Shown here: positions 1-13,653 of the stretch, piece after piece | Numbering within the stretch: the first letter of the stretch is position 1 | How the letters are laid out: every line of letters starts with the position of its first letter | Program-made: the position numbers and the translations under genes | The notes under the pieces: model-generated | Databases searched by the model: none | What the model saw: the letters and a program-made list of their open reading frames with translations, nothing else | What the model was told of the DNA's origin: nothing | From: Sipunculus nudus | Taxonomy: Eukaryota; Annelida; Sipuncula; Golfingiida; Sipunculidae | Direction: 5' to 3' | NCBI GenBank assembly: GCA_026874595.1 | Contig: CM049314.1 | Coordinates: forward strand, 76,890,300-76,954,299 | Length of the DNA stretch: 64,000 nucleotides

Positions 1-2088
1 TATAAGAAATATAAAAACCATATAACCAATATACCAACCATATAACCAATATACCAACCATATAACCATATACCAACCATATAACCAATGTACCAACCAT
101 ATAACCAATGTACCAACCTTATAACAAATATAAAAACCCTATAACCAATGTACCAACCCTATAACCAATATACCAACCAAATAACCAATATACCAACCAT
201 ATAACCAATATACCAACCCTATAACCAATATACCAACCCTATAACCAATATAAAAACCCTATAACCAATATACAAACCCTATAACCAATATACCAACCGA
301 ATAACCAATGTACCAACCATATAACCAATGTACCCCACCTATAAGAAATATAAAAACCATATAACCAATATACCAACCATATAACCAATATACCAACCAT
401 ATAACCATATACCAACCATATAACCAATGTACCAACCATATAACCAATGTACCAACCTTATAACAAATATAAAAACCCTATAACCAATATACCATCCCTA
501 TAACCAATGTACCAACCATATAACCAATGTACCACACCTATAACCGATATGCCAACCCTATAACCGATATGCCAACCCTATAACTATTATACCAAATCTA
601 TAACCAATATACAAACCCTATAACCAATATACCAACCGAATAACCAATGTACCAACCATATAACCAATGTACCCCACCTATAACCGATATGCCAACCCTA
701 TAACCAATATGCCAACCCTATAACTATTATACCAAATCTATAACCAATATACAAACCCTATAACCAATATACCATCCCTATAACCAATGTACCAACCATA
801 TAACCAATGTACCACACCTATAACCGATATGCCAACCCTATAACCGAAATGCCAACCCTATAACTATTATACCAAATCTATAACCAATATACAAACCCTA
901 TAACCAATATACCAACCGAATAACCAATGTACCAACCATATAACCAATGTACCCCACCTATAAGAAATATAAAAACCATATAACCAATATACCAACCATA
1001 TAACCAATATACCAACCATTTAACCATATACCAACCATATAACCAATGTACCAACCTTATAACAAATATAAAAACCCTATAACCAATATACCATCCCTAT
1101 AACCAATGTACCAACCATATAACCAATGTACCACACCTATAACCGATATGCCAACCCTATAACCGATATGCCAACCCTATAACTATTATACCAAATCTAT
1201 AACCAATATACAAACACTATAACCAATATACCAACCGAATAACCAATGTACCAACCATATAACCAATGTACCCCACCTATAAGAAATATAAAAACCATAT
1301 AACCAATATACCAACCATATAACCAATATACCAACCATATAACCATATACCAACCATATAACCAATGTACCAACCATATAACCAATGTACCAACCTTATA
1401 ACAAATATAAAAACCCTATAACCAATATACCATCCCTATAACCAATGTACCAACCATATAACCAATGTACCACACCTATAACCGATATGCCAACCCTATA
1501 ACCGATATGCCAACCCTATAACTATTATACCAAATCTATAACCAATATACCAACCCTATAACCAATATACCAACCCTATAACCAATATGCCAACCCTATA
1601 ACCAATATGCCAACCCTATAACCAATATGCCAACCCTATAACCAATATGCCTACCCTATAACCAATATGCCTACCCTATAACCAATATACCAACCCTATA
1701 ACCAATATGCCTACCCTATAACCGATATGCCAACCCTATAACCGATATGCCAAATCTGTAACCAATATACCAACCCTATAACCAATATGCCAACCCTATA
1801 ACCAATATGCCAACCCTATAACCAATATGCCAACCCTATAACCAATATGCCAACCCTATAACCAATATGCCAACCCTATAACCAATATGCCAACCCTATA
1901 ACCAATATACCAACCCTATAATCGATATGCCTACCCTATGACCAATATGCCTACCCTATAATCAATATGCCTACCCTATAACCAATATGCCTACCCTATA
2001 ACCAATATGCCAACCCTATACCAATATGCCAACCCTATAACCAATATGCCAACCCTATAACCAATATACCAACCCTATAACCGTTGAC
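1..2088. repeat. 20-bp minisatellite array with higher-order structure
   Basis: About one hundred head-to-tail units of roughly 20 bp, consensus AACCCTATAACCAATATRCC, run from the window edge to 2088, where the sequence changes abruptly at CCGTTGACAG. Some units are 18 or 19 bp. Variant units (for example ones containing CCCCACCT or CACACCT) recur in a fixed order, giving a higher-order period of about 280-340 bp up to about 1500. CCCCACCT landmarks fall at about 333, 672, 952 and 1271; CACACCT landmarks at about 531, 811, 1131 and 1470. From about 1520 the array is much more uniform and lacks the long period. The array continues beyond the left edge. Open frames inside it only reflect the repeat. 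Confidence 0.97.
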
Positions 2089-2529
2089 AGAGAGTAAGAA
2101 CGAACCAAGAATCCAATCAAAATCACGGGAGACCATATATTTATAGAAACTGATAATGAAATAAGTAGGTCTTCGGGTTGGTCCCCCCGTCCATCTTGAG
2201 TCCAAGGTCGCAGTGTCGATAGAACCATTTAATTCCTGGCAATGCTGTTTCAATAAACATAGACAGCTGCGGAGCTGCCGAGTGAGTTCCTGTCATTTTT
2301 CTGAAGAATGAGATCGTTTTTTAAAGCGACCTAAAGCATGTCCTCGCCTCAGACACTGCTGCATTTATCATGTCGGCATCATCGTGTATGACCGTCTTTC
2401 TTTATTACGTGTATAACTGGAAGTTGCCAAGATATTGGCAGCGTGGGGCAAAATATGACCGGCTAATTAATGGTGACATTTTGTGCCCAGTTCCCTCCGG
2501 GACATGTCTACTCATACCGGCGTGAGACG
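2089..2529. other. Spacer between minisatellite and 9-kb array
   Basis: No repeat family, RNA gene or convincing reading frame is seen here. It is somewhat richer in GC than the flanking minisatellite. The first sequence recognisable as part of the 9-kb family begins near 2530. Confidence 0.5.
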
Positions 2530-4064
2530 AATTACTTTTTAAAGGTCGACAATTATTTTAGCTCTCCTGTAGTATGGATAGCTGTAAGGTTTAAGAGTCT
2601 GTATGAGTGTCCCCTTATAAGTCTATACCGTGAGCCAGGATTTTCTACAGGTTTACAATGTTACATTTTGTTTAAACGGGACTCGATATGTGGCAGGGCT
2701 TATTAATATTTGTACCGATATAGAAGGGGCTACGTTTCCACACGATCTCGTTTATCGCCCAGATTCTGTTATTTCTTTTCATGTATGTAGGCTTTTAGCA
2801 GAAAATGAGCTATTGTTTATATAAACAGATTTTGTCGGAACTATTTTCTCAGAACATAGTTCTCTAAGAACAAAAGTTAACACCTGGTGGCGCTGGTTAA
2901 CATTCACGGTACACGTTATCGTAAATAAACAGCTGTGCCATATTCCATTATCGTCAAACAGTAGGGTATACTCCTAAAGATGTAAAACAAAAATAACTTG
3001 AAATCTAAAATTCGCATTAAATAAGGCGATGATTCCTGGGTCATATATTTAAGTTCAATACAAGCGAAGTTTTCCCTTTGCAAGTTCTAAGAAATACATC
3101 TGCAGAGAGAATTTATTAGTTATATAGCACAAGGGATGAATGTAATCGATTCTGGGAAGAAAATATAAAGACAGTTATATAAGAAACGCCAAAGTCCTAC
3201 TTGTAAATAAACCTGTGAAAAGTAAGGCGTTCACACGGAGCCCGTGTTGATTGACCGGGGAACCTATGAAAAACTGGCAGCATGTCAACAAAGCTCTATC
3301 TTCGACTAAGGTCGACATTTATTTTAGCTTTCCTTTGATATGGATAGCTGTAATGTTTAAGAGTCTGTTCGAGTGTTCCTTTATTAGTCTATACCTTAAG
3401 CGGATAGATTTATAAGCATGATAATGGTCATCCTCAGCATTAGGCGTTATTCCATGTATTTTACTATACGTGGCAAATTGAGAAAACAGGACGTACGACA
3501 TTTCTGCTCGCCCGATTTAATTGTTTTTAATATTGTTAGGTCCTCCCACATACCGAGAAAGCCAACGAGTTAGAGATATCCAATCAGTGAGAATTTCTAC
3601 ATATAAGCCTTGGTACATGCAATGGATCCTATCCATGTACTTTGGCAGCCTGTTTACTGCCTCGTAAAAGTACACAATTTAACCAGTTTGACACTAACAA
3701 AATATGTTTCAGTGTTTCGATAACAACTGGAATCAAACTTGGATCATCATTTTGAATATTTGCTTCTCACCGTGTACATGAGGAAAATTGAAGAACATCT
3801 TCGCTTTGGCTATTGAATACTTAACTCGGAGCCAAGCTACCTCCAGGGACCGAGAGCCAGAATTTTCTACATGTTTACAATGTTACATTGTGTCTGAACG
3901 GGACTCGATATGTGGCAGGGCTTATTAATATCTGTTCCTATAAAAAGGGGCTACGTTTCTACACGCTTTCGTTTATATTCAGAATTTTGTTGTGTTTCTT
4001 TTAAGTATGCAGGCTTTTAGCAGGTTATTACCTAATGTGTATATAAACAGATTTTGTCGGAACT

Positions 4065-5456
4065 ATTCTCTCAGAACCTAAGTTCACTAAGTTAACACCT
4101 GGTAGCGCTGATTAAAATTCACGGTACACGTTATCGTAAATACACAGCCGTGGCATATTTCATTATCGTCTAACAGTAGGGTATAGTCCTAAAGATGGCA
4201 AACAGAAAATGACTTGAAATCTAAAATTCACATTGAATGAGGCGAGGATTCCTGGGTTAAATATTTAAGTTCAACACAAACGAAGTTTTCACTTTGCAAG
4301 TTCTATAAAATACATCTACATAGAGAATATATTAGTTATATAGCACAAGGGATGAATGCAATGGATTCTGGGAAGAAAATATGAAGACATTTATAAAAGA
4401 AAAGCCAAAACTCTACTTGTAAATAAACCTGTGAAATGTTCTTCGTTGACACGGAGCCCGTGTGGATTGACCGGGGAACCTATAGAAAACTGGCAGCATG
4501 TCAAAAACACTCTATCTGCCGGGTCTGTCCACCTCACCGGGCCTTCAGGGAATAATACACATGCCTGAAACACTTATTGACAATCTAAACGGAGGCAGGT
4601 GGAGGGTTGTATTTGGAAAAGAATGCAGAGGTCTGTCTCTCCGAGTGTCGGTATTATGGTAAGGCCACAGGACCCGTGAGCGCAAGGTTTGTCAGTTCAT
4701 GTCTCATGCAGATCTCCCTTTATTTAATATATTCTTGTTATAGTTGGCCGGGTTCGGACTACGTGACAGGGCAGTATCACACGTTTCCTCTAATTTGATA
4801 TCCTGGCTGCAACCAGACCCAGTGACACCTGCGGGCCCTGGATGTGTAATTTCCCAATTGCTGGATCATATCGCCGTAGAATCCCACAAAGCCGCACTTA
4901 TTGTTAGTGAAACACGGCCTTGGTGCACAGCCTACCCATTAAGCCTTCAGAGGGTCGGGGTCAACAGTGAAAGGTCTCATCGCTCCTCAGTTGAGATCGG
5001 CTTTTAGACCCAAGAAGCCGGTCATACTGATCTCTTTTTCATGCAAAGACCCCTGTTCTAGGTCGTTACCTCTCTAACTAATAGTCATTATGTGTTGCCC
5101 ATTGGTAGACAATTTTACCTTTTATACTAGTGTAATGGGACTTGCATTGGAAGACACAAACCTGGACTCCGCTCTTGTGTCTATATGTCTGTCTGTCTGT
5201 CTCTCTCTGTATGTATACACAGGATGATAATATGACTTTTTGGAAAGATTTAAGAAGAAAATATTTCCTTTGATGATGTACTGCTGTTGTCAGATAAAAA
5301 GATAAGGTAGTTCGGCAGAGTTAGACTTAAGATGAAAGATCATAATGTTAATAATAAGACAATTTATATTAACTTCATTTGAGCAGAGTCGTGCTTCGTC
5401 TGTGATAACGTCCCGCTGATATCATCTGACGGTATACGATAACGGTATATATATAT
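4065..5456. repeat. 1392-bp direct duplication, copy A
   Basis: This segment is followed immediately by a nearly identical copy at an offset of exactly 1392 bp. I see only about five base differences (near 4391, 4566-4567, 4812 and 5033). It contains the second half of the unit start, a SINE in minus orientation and a (TCTG)-rich tract. It ends in a short TA run that forms the junction with copy B. Confidence 0.93.
4751..5033 (-). mobile_element. tRNA-derived SINE, array copy (1a)
   Basis: About 280 bp shared with seven other places in the window. In minus orientation the head would be at the right (5033) with the body running left. The tRNA-like head is damaged: compared with the 39.5-kb copy it lacks the stretch holding the B box. 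It sits at the same relative place in every array unit, so it was inserted before the array was amplified. Confidence 0.6.
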
Positions 5457-6835
5457 ATTCTCTCAGAACCTAAGTTCACTAAGTTAACACCTGGTAGCGC
5501 TGATTAAAATTCACGGTACACGTTATCGTAAATACACAGCCGTGGCATATTTCATTATCGTCTAACAGTAGGGTATAGTCCTAAAGATGGCAAACAGAAA
5601 ATGACTTGAAATCTAAAATTCACATTGAATGAGGCGAGGATTCCTGGGTTAAATATTTAAGTTCAACACAAACGAAGTTTTCACTTTGCAAGTTCTATAA
5701 AATACATCTACATAGAGAATATATTAGTTATATAGCACAAGGGATGAATGCAATGGATTCTGGGAAGAAAATATGAAGACAATTATAAAAGAAAAGCCAA
5801 AACTCTACTTGTAAATAAACCTGTGAAATGTTCTTCGTTGACACGGAGCCCGTGTGGATTGACCGGGGAACCTATAGAAAACTGGCAGCATGTCAAAAAC
5901 ACTCTATCTGCCGGGTCTGTCCACCTCACCGGGCCTTCAGGGAATAATACACATGCCTCTAACACTTATTGACAATCTAAACGGAGGCAGGTGGAGGGTT
6001 GTATTTGGAAAAGAATGCAGAGGTCTGTCTCTCCGAGTGTCGGTATTATGGTAAGGCCACAGGACCCGTGAGCGCAAGGTTTGTCAGTTCATGTCTCATG
6101 CAGATCTCCCTTTATTTAATATATTCTTGTTATAGTTGGCCGGGTTCGGACTACGTGACAGGGCAGTATCACACGTTTCCTCTAATTTGATATCCTGGCT
6201 GTAACCAGACCCAGTGACACCTGCGGGCCCTGGATGTGTAATTTCCCAATTGCTGGATCATATCGCCGTAGAATCCCACAAAGCCGCACTTATTGTTAGT
6301 GAAACACGGCCTTGGTGCACAGCCTACCCATTAAGCCTTCAGAGGGTCGGGGTCAACAGTGAAAGGTCTCATCGCTCCTCAGTTGAGATCGGCTTTTAGA
6401 CCCAAGAAGCCGGTCATACTGATCACTTTTTCATGCAAAGACCCCTGTTCTAGGTCGTTACCTCTCTAACTAATAGTCATTATGTGTTGCCCATTGGTAG
6501 ACAATTTTACCTTTTATACTAGTGTAATGGGACTTGCATTGGAAGACACAAACCTGGACTCCGCTCTTGTGTCTATATGTCTGTCTGTCTGTCTCTCTCT
6601 GTATGTATACACAGGATGATAATATGACTTTTTGGAAAGATTTAAGAAGAAAATATTTCCTTTGATGATGTACTGCTGTTGTCAGATAAAAAGATAAGGT
6701 AGTTCGGCAGAGTTAGACTTAAGATGAAAGATCATAATGTTAATAATAAGACAATTTATATTAACTTCATTTGAGCAGAGTCGTGCTTCGTCTGTGATAA
6801 CGTCCCGCTGATATCATCTGACGGTATACGATAAC

Positions 6836-6848
<13 letters not shown>
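5457..6848. repeat. 1392-bp direct duplication, copy B
   Basis: This is the second copy of the preceding segment and differs at about five positions. Its TA run at the right end is much longer (to 6892) than that of copy A, which fits a junction or exchange at a TA microsatellite. The near identity means either a very recent duplication or an assembly artefact. Confidence 0.93.
6143..6425 (-). mobile_element. tRNA-derived SINE, array copy (1b)
   Basis: This is the duplicate of the SINE at 4751-5033, carried along by the 1392-bp duplication. It differs from it at two positions that I can see. Confidence 0.6.

Positions 6849-6892
<44 letters not shown>
6838..6892. repeat. (TA)n microsatellite
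   Basis: About 55 bp of uninterrupted TA dinucleotide at the right end of duplication copy B. The 103-residue minus-strand frame crossing it is an artefact of the repeat. Confidence 0.97.
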
Positions 6893-6895
<3 letters not shown>

Positions 6896-8121
6896 CGAGC
6901 CAAGACTGACCGGGGGCAATGACTTATCATAAAATATACATGAATGATGAAACCTCCATACGTAAACATGGCAAGGCCCCAGTAAAAAAAATCTTATCTC
7001 TGGCTCCAGCAGAAAAATAAGCCAGCCAGGCAAGGCCCCGTGTACTTCGTCTGAACAATTTGTCATATTGCATGTCATATTTTCCGGATAGGCGAGTGTC
7101 TCCTGTTACTTTATTTTGTTGTTGTCGCGTTCTTTTACTTCGGCTAGCAGCCTCTGCCTGTCCCAGCTTCCAGTAATGTAGTAATGTACCTTTTTTCTAT
7201 TAAAAGTAGATATCAACGAGTGATATATCCAAATACAAACAAAGTGGAGGTTAGATAAAACGCATACTACAACGGAAATAAGAGAAGCATACCTCTGACA
7301 ACGTTCCGAAGACATGGGCGGATACTAATTTAAGAAAAGAAGGGTTCAAGCGCAGGAGGACTAATGACAAAGCCTATAATAAGTCCCCAGATCTCGAAAA
7401 GGGGAGGGTGTCCAGGCAATGGGTATGAACCCCTAAAAAAGGTTGCGGCGCCTGAAAAAAAAGGGGGGAGGGGTCCTGACCCCATGGACCGTATTCCTGG
7501 ATCCGCTTCTGGAAGATTAAACTTACAGATCCAGTTTGGTATGCAACTTTATTATATATAGCAAACTAAATAGACCTATGTTACAGACGAAGATAGGGTA
7601 CATCGATAAATGATATAACTTAGATTTACTCTGAGAATATTCAAGTGACGACTGAAAGATGAAGGACTCTCAACAATTCTTGAAATTCAACAGAACCGGA
7701 TGAATCAACAAAATTTGCCGACAGAATGACAAAGAGGATTTTGACCGAACCTTTAACTAGGGCAGCGATCACCAAAAAGCCACCGTTATATAAATTTAAT
7801 CAATACGACTTTAAAGAGCAAGTGCTGATTCGATTGAATTGTAAAATATATGATTTTAGTCTCGCCACCCAATGTACGGGATGAGACAGTTGCCAGGACA
7901 ACAGATAAGGGCATTTGATGATGCAAGACAAAACTGGTGAAAGTCTAGGTCATACAAAAGTATTTAATCAACTCATTTGTCACGAGAAATGTTACTTTCA
8001 CATTGCTTATTTACACTTTGCATTTATATTCGCTACATGTTAAACATAGTAATTACGAAGAAAACAGAGTGGACTTTAATTAAAGCAGGGAATGACAGAT
8101 TACCTACGGTTGTGGGTCCCA

Positions 8122-8463
8122 TATTCGCGAGGTTAACAATTCGCGCTTTCATTTTTTCTTGTTTCACCAGGATTAAAGTTTCGCGATCTCGTCAGACAAT
8201 AATCTACATAGAACATATCCATTCCTACATGAATCAAACATATTATATAATCATAACGACTGGACATGGGCCCAATGGAAATGGAATAAGTAAAAAATAC
8301 ACTTCGTTATTTGGATTATAATTATTTTTTATTTGACATCATTCAAAATCGCAAACCTTTTCCTTTTATCTCGCCATCGACGGGACACTCATTCACGAAT
8401 GTTTAAATTTTTTTGCTTTAATTTGCTTTTCACGATCAGCGCGAATTCGAAAACCTCGCAAAG
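8122..8463. mobile_element. MITE-like element with CGCGA-bearing ends, unit 1
   Basis: The left end carries TTCGCGAGGTTAA followed by further TCGCG motifs. The right end carries the inverse type of motif, AAAACCTCGCAAAG, so the roughly 340-bp segment has imperfect terminal inverted repeats. The interior (TCCATTCCTACATGAAT and so on) is shared by the matching segments in other array units. There is no coding capacity. The resemblance to short CGCGA-bearing elements of marine invertebrates is from memory and uncertain. Confidence 0.5.
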
Positions 8464-11400
8464 AAGAGACAACCACAGTATTGGTCGATGGATAGTGTCT
8501 GTTTTATTCTTCAACTAACATTGTTCGTCAAACACGCCCCAATCAGCAGGCAGGGTATTTTTTTATAGTTTGTGTAGTTATAGGCCTGTTCTGTTAATAG
8601 ACTGTTATAGTGGAGGTTCTGTCCAACTGTCACAAGGGAGTCTGGCCTAATCATATAGGCCGTATCAGTAGGCTACGATGTTAATATCCACCGAGATCTA
8701 TATTCACGCCTACTAAAGATACACCCTGCCGCCAGAGGTAGTTTCTACTCTAAAAGAATCTCTTCCAGGACAGGACTGTGGGACGGCCGGGCGTACATAT
8801 CTCGATTGTCAAACTATAAATCTTAATTACTTATATTTCGAGGAAACACCTTCAGTTTATATTTACTTGCGCATTCATGAAAAATATTACCTGTTCCTTG
8901 AAGTTTATTGCCAATTCGGCCTTCTGGCATTAGAGAATCAACGTCCAGTGGGATAAGAAATGCATTGCCATATTAAGAATTAAAATGTCGTCAAAGATTC
9001 AATACGAAATGAAAATATAAAGAGATTTCATGTCCCGGATGTCATATTGGGATATACACGATAATCTCAAATTTTACTCTTAATTTACTCATTGGCTTTC
9101 ACAACAGATCAGTCGGAGGACAGCATTTTACCACTCTCTTGTAAAATAAACGCATAACACGTTATTTTAGAGTCAAAAAAAGGTCTATAGTCTATATGAG
9201 TTCTCCGCGCATTACAGAAACAAAACATTAAATAAAGATACCATAAAAATATCACTGAATTTAAAGAAAAATGTCTATATATTAATTGATATGTACACGG
9301 TATATCATCAGGGTGTGTCTGCCTCATCCGAAACCAACCTTTAATTGTTGAATTGATAATATGCAAAAGTCTAATAACATGCAAGCTTCAAAGTGACTGC
9401 AAAACACAGGTCACTAATCTGGCTCGTGCAATACATCATTTTGTTATGATTACGATTACGGATTGAATAAACTCATTTAGGGACATAATAAAAGCTGGTC
9501 AAATCAATGTGGAGAGAAAATTTCCACCACCTGAAAATGCCATAATAAGTCATAAAATTTCATAAGGTATATTCTAATTTATTACATTTAACTAAAAACA
9601 TTCTATCATTTTACAATTAATCATTGCCGAAAGTCTTTATTTAATAATACTTTTCCAAAGGGTGTAGTGTTCCAGTCCAGAAAGTCACGACTGTGCTATT
9701 TTTTTTCTTTTATAAAGACACGAGCTTTGCTTGACCTAGTCTGGTTTAATTTTTTGTGTGTTTTTAATTTAATCTTGCTCCGAGACCTTTATTATTGCCA
9801 ACTGCTAAGGTCGTGTAAAACTTGGATAATGAAATTTGGACTTGACTCAGTTTTCTTTATGTTCTCTTGCTTTATTTCTTTTTCGCTATATTTGTGATTG
9901 TAGTCAAATATCTCGGAGTGTGCGATTTAGTATATGTTCTCTCAGGCTCCAGGTTTCAGAATGGCTGATACTTGGTAGATTGGCCTTGGGTCAAACGAGA
10001 ATATTAAATAACAGCCACAGACCAGCCGGGCCCTTCTTTATAGTTCCATGTACTTTATAGCAATTGTCACGAAGTGGCTGTCACACGAAGAAAGCTCCGA
10101 AAACACATATATATCTTACAATATGTCCCTTATCTCAAGAGCGATAGCGACAGCGGTATGAGGTCGCAATGTTTCTTTGAAAGTGGTCAGTAACTCAGTA
10201 GATAAGTATTCATTAAAATGGTAAGCGGAGTCAAATGGTGAATCTGAATACGGTTCAAATAAGGTTCATTTCAAGCTTGTGATTTGTACTTTTTATTACA
10301 AAAGAAAAGAAAAATGCCCAGCTTTTGTTTACGTTTCTAATTCAAATTATGAAAATATAAGTATCACATAAAGTGAAATAATCCGAAATAGTTAAATGAA
10401 AACCAGATAATGATGTGAACGTAATCTTATATAAAATGTAATAAAAATCGAGCGACAAGTATACTTTTAAATCATAGGACACAGATCTTGCCCTTGCAAA
10501 TAAAAAGTATGTTCACCAAGGAAAAAACAAAGCCCTTTTTATGGGTTCTATATTTTTTTACTTAATTACAAACATTCCTTTAATGACTTGGCTAACCTTT
10601 ATGAAAAAGATTTCATTCGAGTTCCCGAGTATGACTTAAGAAAGTGAGAATGCTTTTAAAAACAATTAAAAATGAGTCTGCTAACGCCAATTATGAATGT
10701 TGATCAGAAATCTAAGAAATTTGGTTCGCAAAAATTATCTTCTCATTGCAAGGACTTTAAGGACAAGTTTGTCAAGGACACGATTGATAATGAGTTTCCA
10801 GTTATGATAATTGTCAAGTATAGGGCCTTGAAACAACTCTTTTGATGAAAATAATTAAAATAGTACCATATATGTAGAGGAAAACGTCAGCATGCCCCAT
10901 TTAGTCAAACCAATGTCATAAAATATTTGCTAATTTACTACATAAACAGGGGCTAAATCAGGAGCAAGAGTATACCCATTCTTTCGCACCAACAGTTGAG
11001 TGCTGCTTTATCTTAAAGTTTTCCAGCAAATGATCCCAGCACACGGTCTCAGTAGCATCTCTCCTTCAGCTGCCTGACACGTTATTGTTCTGCATGTGAG
11101 TAAACACGGCTATGCGTCTGCATATGTTTGTCTGTTTACCATCACAAGGCGGCGTGACCAGGGTTCCAATAAAGCGGATGAGCACCAGATCACAAACAAG
11201 GAGCAGTCCAAACGTTGACGTGTCAGTTATGAAACACCGATTGTAAGCAGGAAACGGTTAACGCAGATAACTTTTCTGATATGTTTATGTTGGCGCCAGT
11301 AATCGCGCCCAGTCAACTTTTTTAATACTCCTGCGCAGCAGTAAGTCATTACAATGTTAGGCAGTATATTTTTATTGCAAAGAGAAGACATTATTTTCGA

Positions 11401-12752
11401 CATTATTAACATGCTTGCGTGCCTTGACCGATACGGTGAATCAATGCAGAAAGTCTTTATTTGGTGACACTTTTCCTCGGGTGTGTAACGGATGTTTGCA
11501 GTGTGCAGTCCAGCAAGATTTTTGTTTTAAAGAAGGGGCCTGTGAGTTTTTATTTGTTGACACTTATATAAAATACACTTTGTCATGGTGGAACGCGGAA
11601 CAGGGGCTAAAATAAAAATTTAACAAATCGCATATGTTGAAATACGTTTATTACTTTAAATTATGTCATGAAACATTCACCCATTTAGAAGTTATGACAC
11701 TTTTTATATCTTTGTTCCATTCTGTTCCGTCAGGCCCCTGTCCCGCGTTCCATGCTCCGTTCCGTGTTTTAGGGCAGCCCCGGAGGACCCCCCAGGACGT
11801 GTGCTAAGGCCTTTTGTTTTGACTTTGCCGAGCTGATTTCAAAAGGCCAAAGCGTAGTGAATGCCTATTTTACTATAAGAATATTAATTGGTTAGTCCAC
11901 TTATAGCTAAGAGGGGGAGTAGGTAGATCTCATGTCTTACAACAAAATAAGGGAGTGTATTGAATGAGTAAACCCTAAGTAATAAAACATTCAAATTAAT
12001 GGTTGGGTCGACTGATTGATGATCCGCCTGATATAAAAACTAACTACTTATTGGATAAAAACTTTAGTATAATAAAAATCAAAGGATACTGTTAAACACA
12101 GGTCACGGATCTTGCCCGTGCGTAATACACAAACAAAAAAAAAACCTAAAAATATATGACTCAAAATCAAGAGTGCCAGAATGTTACATTTTTACGTTAC
12201 GTTTTGTTCAAACGGAACTGAATATGTGGCGGGGCTTTATAATATTTTTCCTGATAAAATTGGGCTACATTTCTGCAAAATCAAGTTAAACACCAGGATT
12301 TATAATGTTTGTTTCAGCGAATATTGTATGTAAGTTCTTAGCAGGCTTCAAGCTATTCGATATAGAAGCTGATAATTTCGAAACTATTCTCTAAGAACAG
12401 TTCACTCATTGACCACCTGGTGGCGCTGATTAACATTTATGGTACAGATTATTGTATATACATAGCTGTGGCTTATTCCTTATGGTCACATGGCAGGATA
12501 TACTCCTAAAATGACAAACAAAAATGACTTGAAATCTAAACTTACTGTTAAAAGAGGCCAGGACTCCCTGGTCAATTATCTTATTAGAACACAAGCGAAG
12601 TTTCCCATTTGCAAGGATAAACTCGAGTTGTACCAGAGACAAACCTGAACTCCGCCCTTATGCCTGTCTGTGCTGTGTGTCTGTATGTGTACATTGGTTA
12701 TACACAGAATATAAAAGTCAGACTAGAGATAATGTAATCCGACAGAGTTAGA

Positions 12753-12870
12753 CCAATAATGACGGAGATAAACCGCGTAATGACCAAGATAAACTTATTA
12801 ATGACGGAGATAAACCTCATAATGACGGAGATAAACCTCGTAATGACGGAGTTGACCAATAACATATGAT
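12753..12870. repeat. 21-bp minisatellite, unit 2
   Basis: About five units of the ATGACGGAGATAAACCTNGTA type. It lies at the same relative place as the matching tracts at 20324, 28190 and 36575, just before the motif GTTACCAG. Confidence 0.85.
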
Positions 12871-13205
12871 GCTGAACAGCATTTCTTCCATAATACTTTA
12901 CCAAGTTACCAGAAATTCAACCAATTATTTTCCAACTAAGCTACTATACAAACAAACCGACCGCGATAAGCACTGGTGGATTTTCCACTCTTGAATAGAA
13001 GATATCAGCGAGCGATATGCCAAAATGGACGTTTAAATACAAACAAATTGGAGGTTAGATAAAACTTATATTTCAACATAAATAAATTAAGAATATCTTT
13101 GATAACGCCCCAAAGATAGGGGCGGATCAAGGATTTTTGGATAGGAGGGTCCAGGCAACGAGGACTATTGACAAAAGTTCCCCAGATCCCGAAAAAAGGG
13201 AGGAT

Positions 13206-13223
13206 GGGGGGGGGGGGGGGGGG
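13206..13223. repeat. Poly-G run at a block junction
   Basis: Eighteen consecutive G on the plus strand. It coincides with the place where unit 2 leaves canonical order and returns to an earlier block. Such a run also makes assembly error likely here. Confidence 0.95.
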
Positions 13224-13653
13224 TCCAAGCTAATAAGAAATGCTAAAGCTTTACTTGTAAATAAGCCTGTAAAATGTAAGGAGTTGACACGAAGCCCTTG
13301 TGGATTGACCGGGAAACCTATAGTCCAGGAAACCTATAGCTGGCAGCATGTCAACAAAACTTCATCTGCCGTGTCTGTCCAACTCAACGGGTCTTCAGGA
13401 ATAATGCACAAGCCTGAGGCACTTATTTACAGTCTGAATGAACGCACTTGGAGCGTTGTATTGTGAAAAGAATGAAGAGGTCTGTCTCCCCGAGAGTCGG
13501 TAGTATACATGTCCACTGCACACGAGATCGCAAGGTTTGTCAGCTCTTGTCTTTAACCTCCTTTTTTAAAATATTATCTTGTTAGAGTTAACCGCCTGCA
13601 TTTTTGTAATGCTAACTTAACTAATTTGTGTACATCTGCAGAATTCTATTCCG

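Larger units (their letters stand above)
2530..12177. repeat. Array unit 1 (leftmost, with internal duplications)
   Basis: It begins with three copies of the first part of the unit. The copy at 2530-3305 is followed by a second partial copy whose opening (GTCGAC, then a shared stretch of about 90 bp) recurs at 3312. The 1392-bp direct duplication follows at 4065-6848. After that the unit runs in canonical order through about 6890-7110, the MITE-like element, the GGACGGCCGG block near 8781, and the block at about 9980-10200. It ends with a stretch resembling 24540-25480. The extra 1.8-kb segment found in units 4 and 5b is absent between 8880 and 9000. Confidence 0.7.

Noticed and set aside
239-1385. 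Overlapping minus-strand frames of 62-66 residues rich in W, Y, G and I
   Set aside because: They are translations of the 20-bp minisatellite (20-residue period from three units) and repeat with its higher-order structure.
1-2088. Possible CRISPR array or telomere
   Set aside because: There are no unique spacers between repeats. The CCCTATAACC text is a 20-bp minisatellite unit and not a telomeric hexamer.
6767-7078. 103-codon minus-strand frame
   Set aside because: It runs through the (TA)n tract as an isoleucine/tyrosine repeat and is not shared by the other units.
7977-8321. 114-codon plus-strand frame in unit 1
   Set aside because: It spans the boundary into the MITE-like element and is broken in units 3 and 5b.
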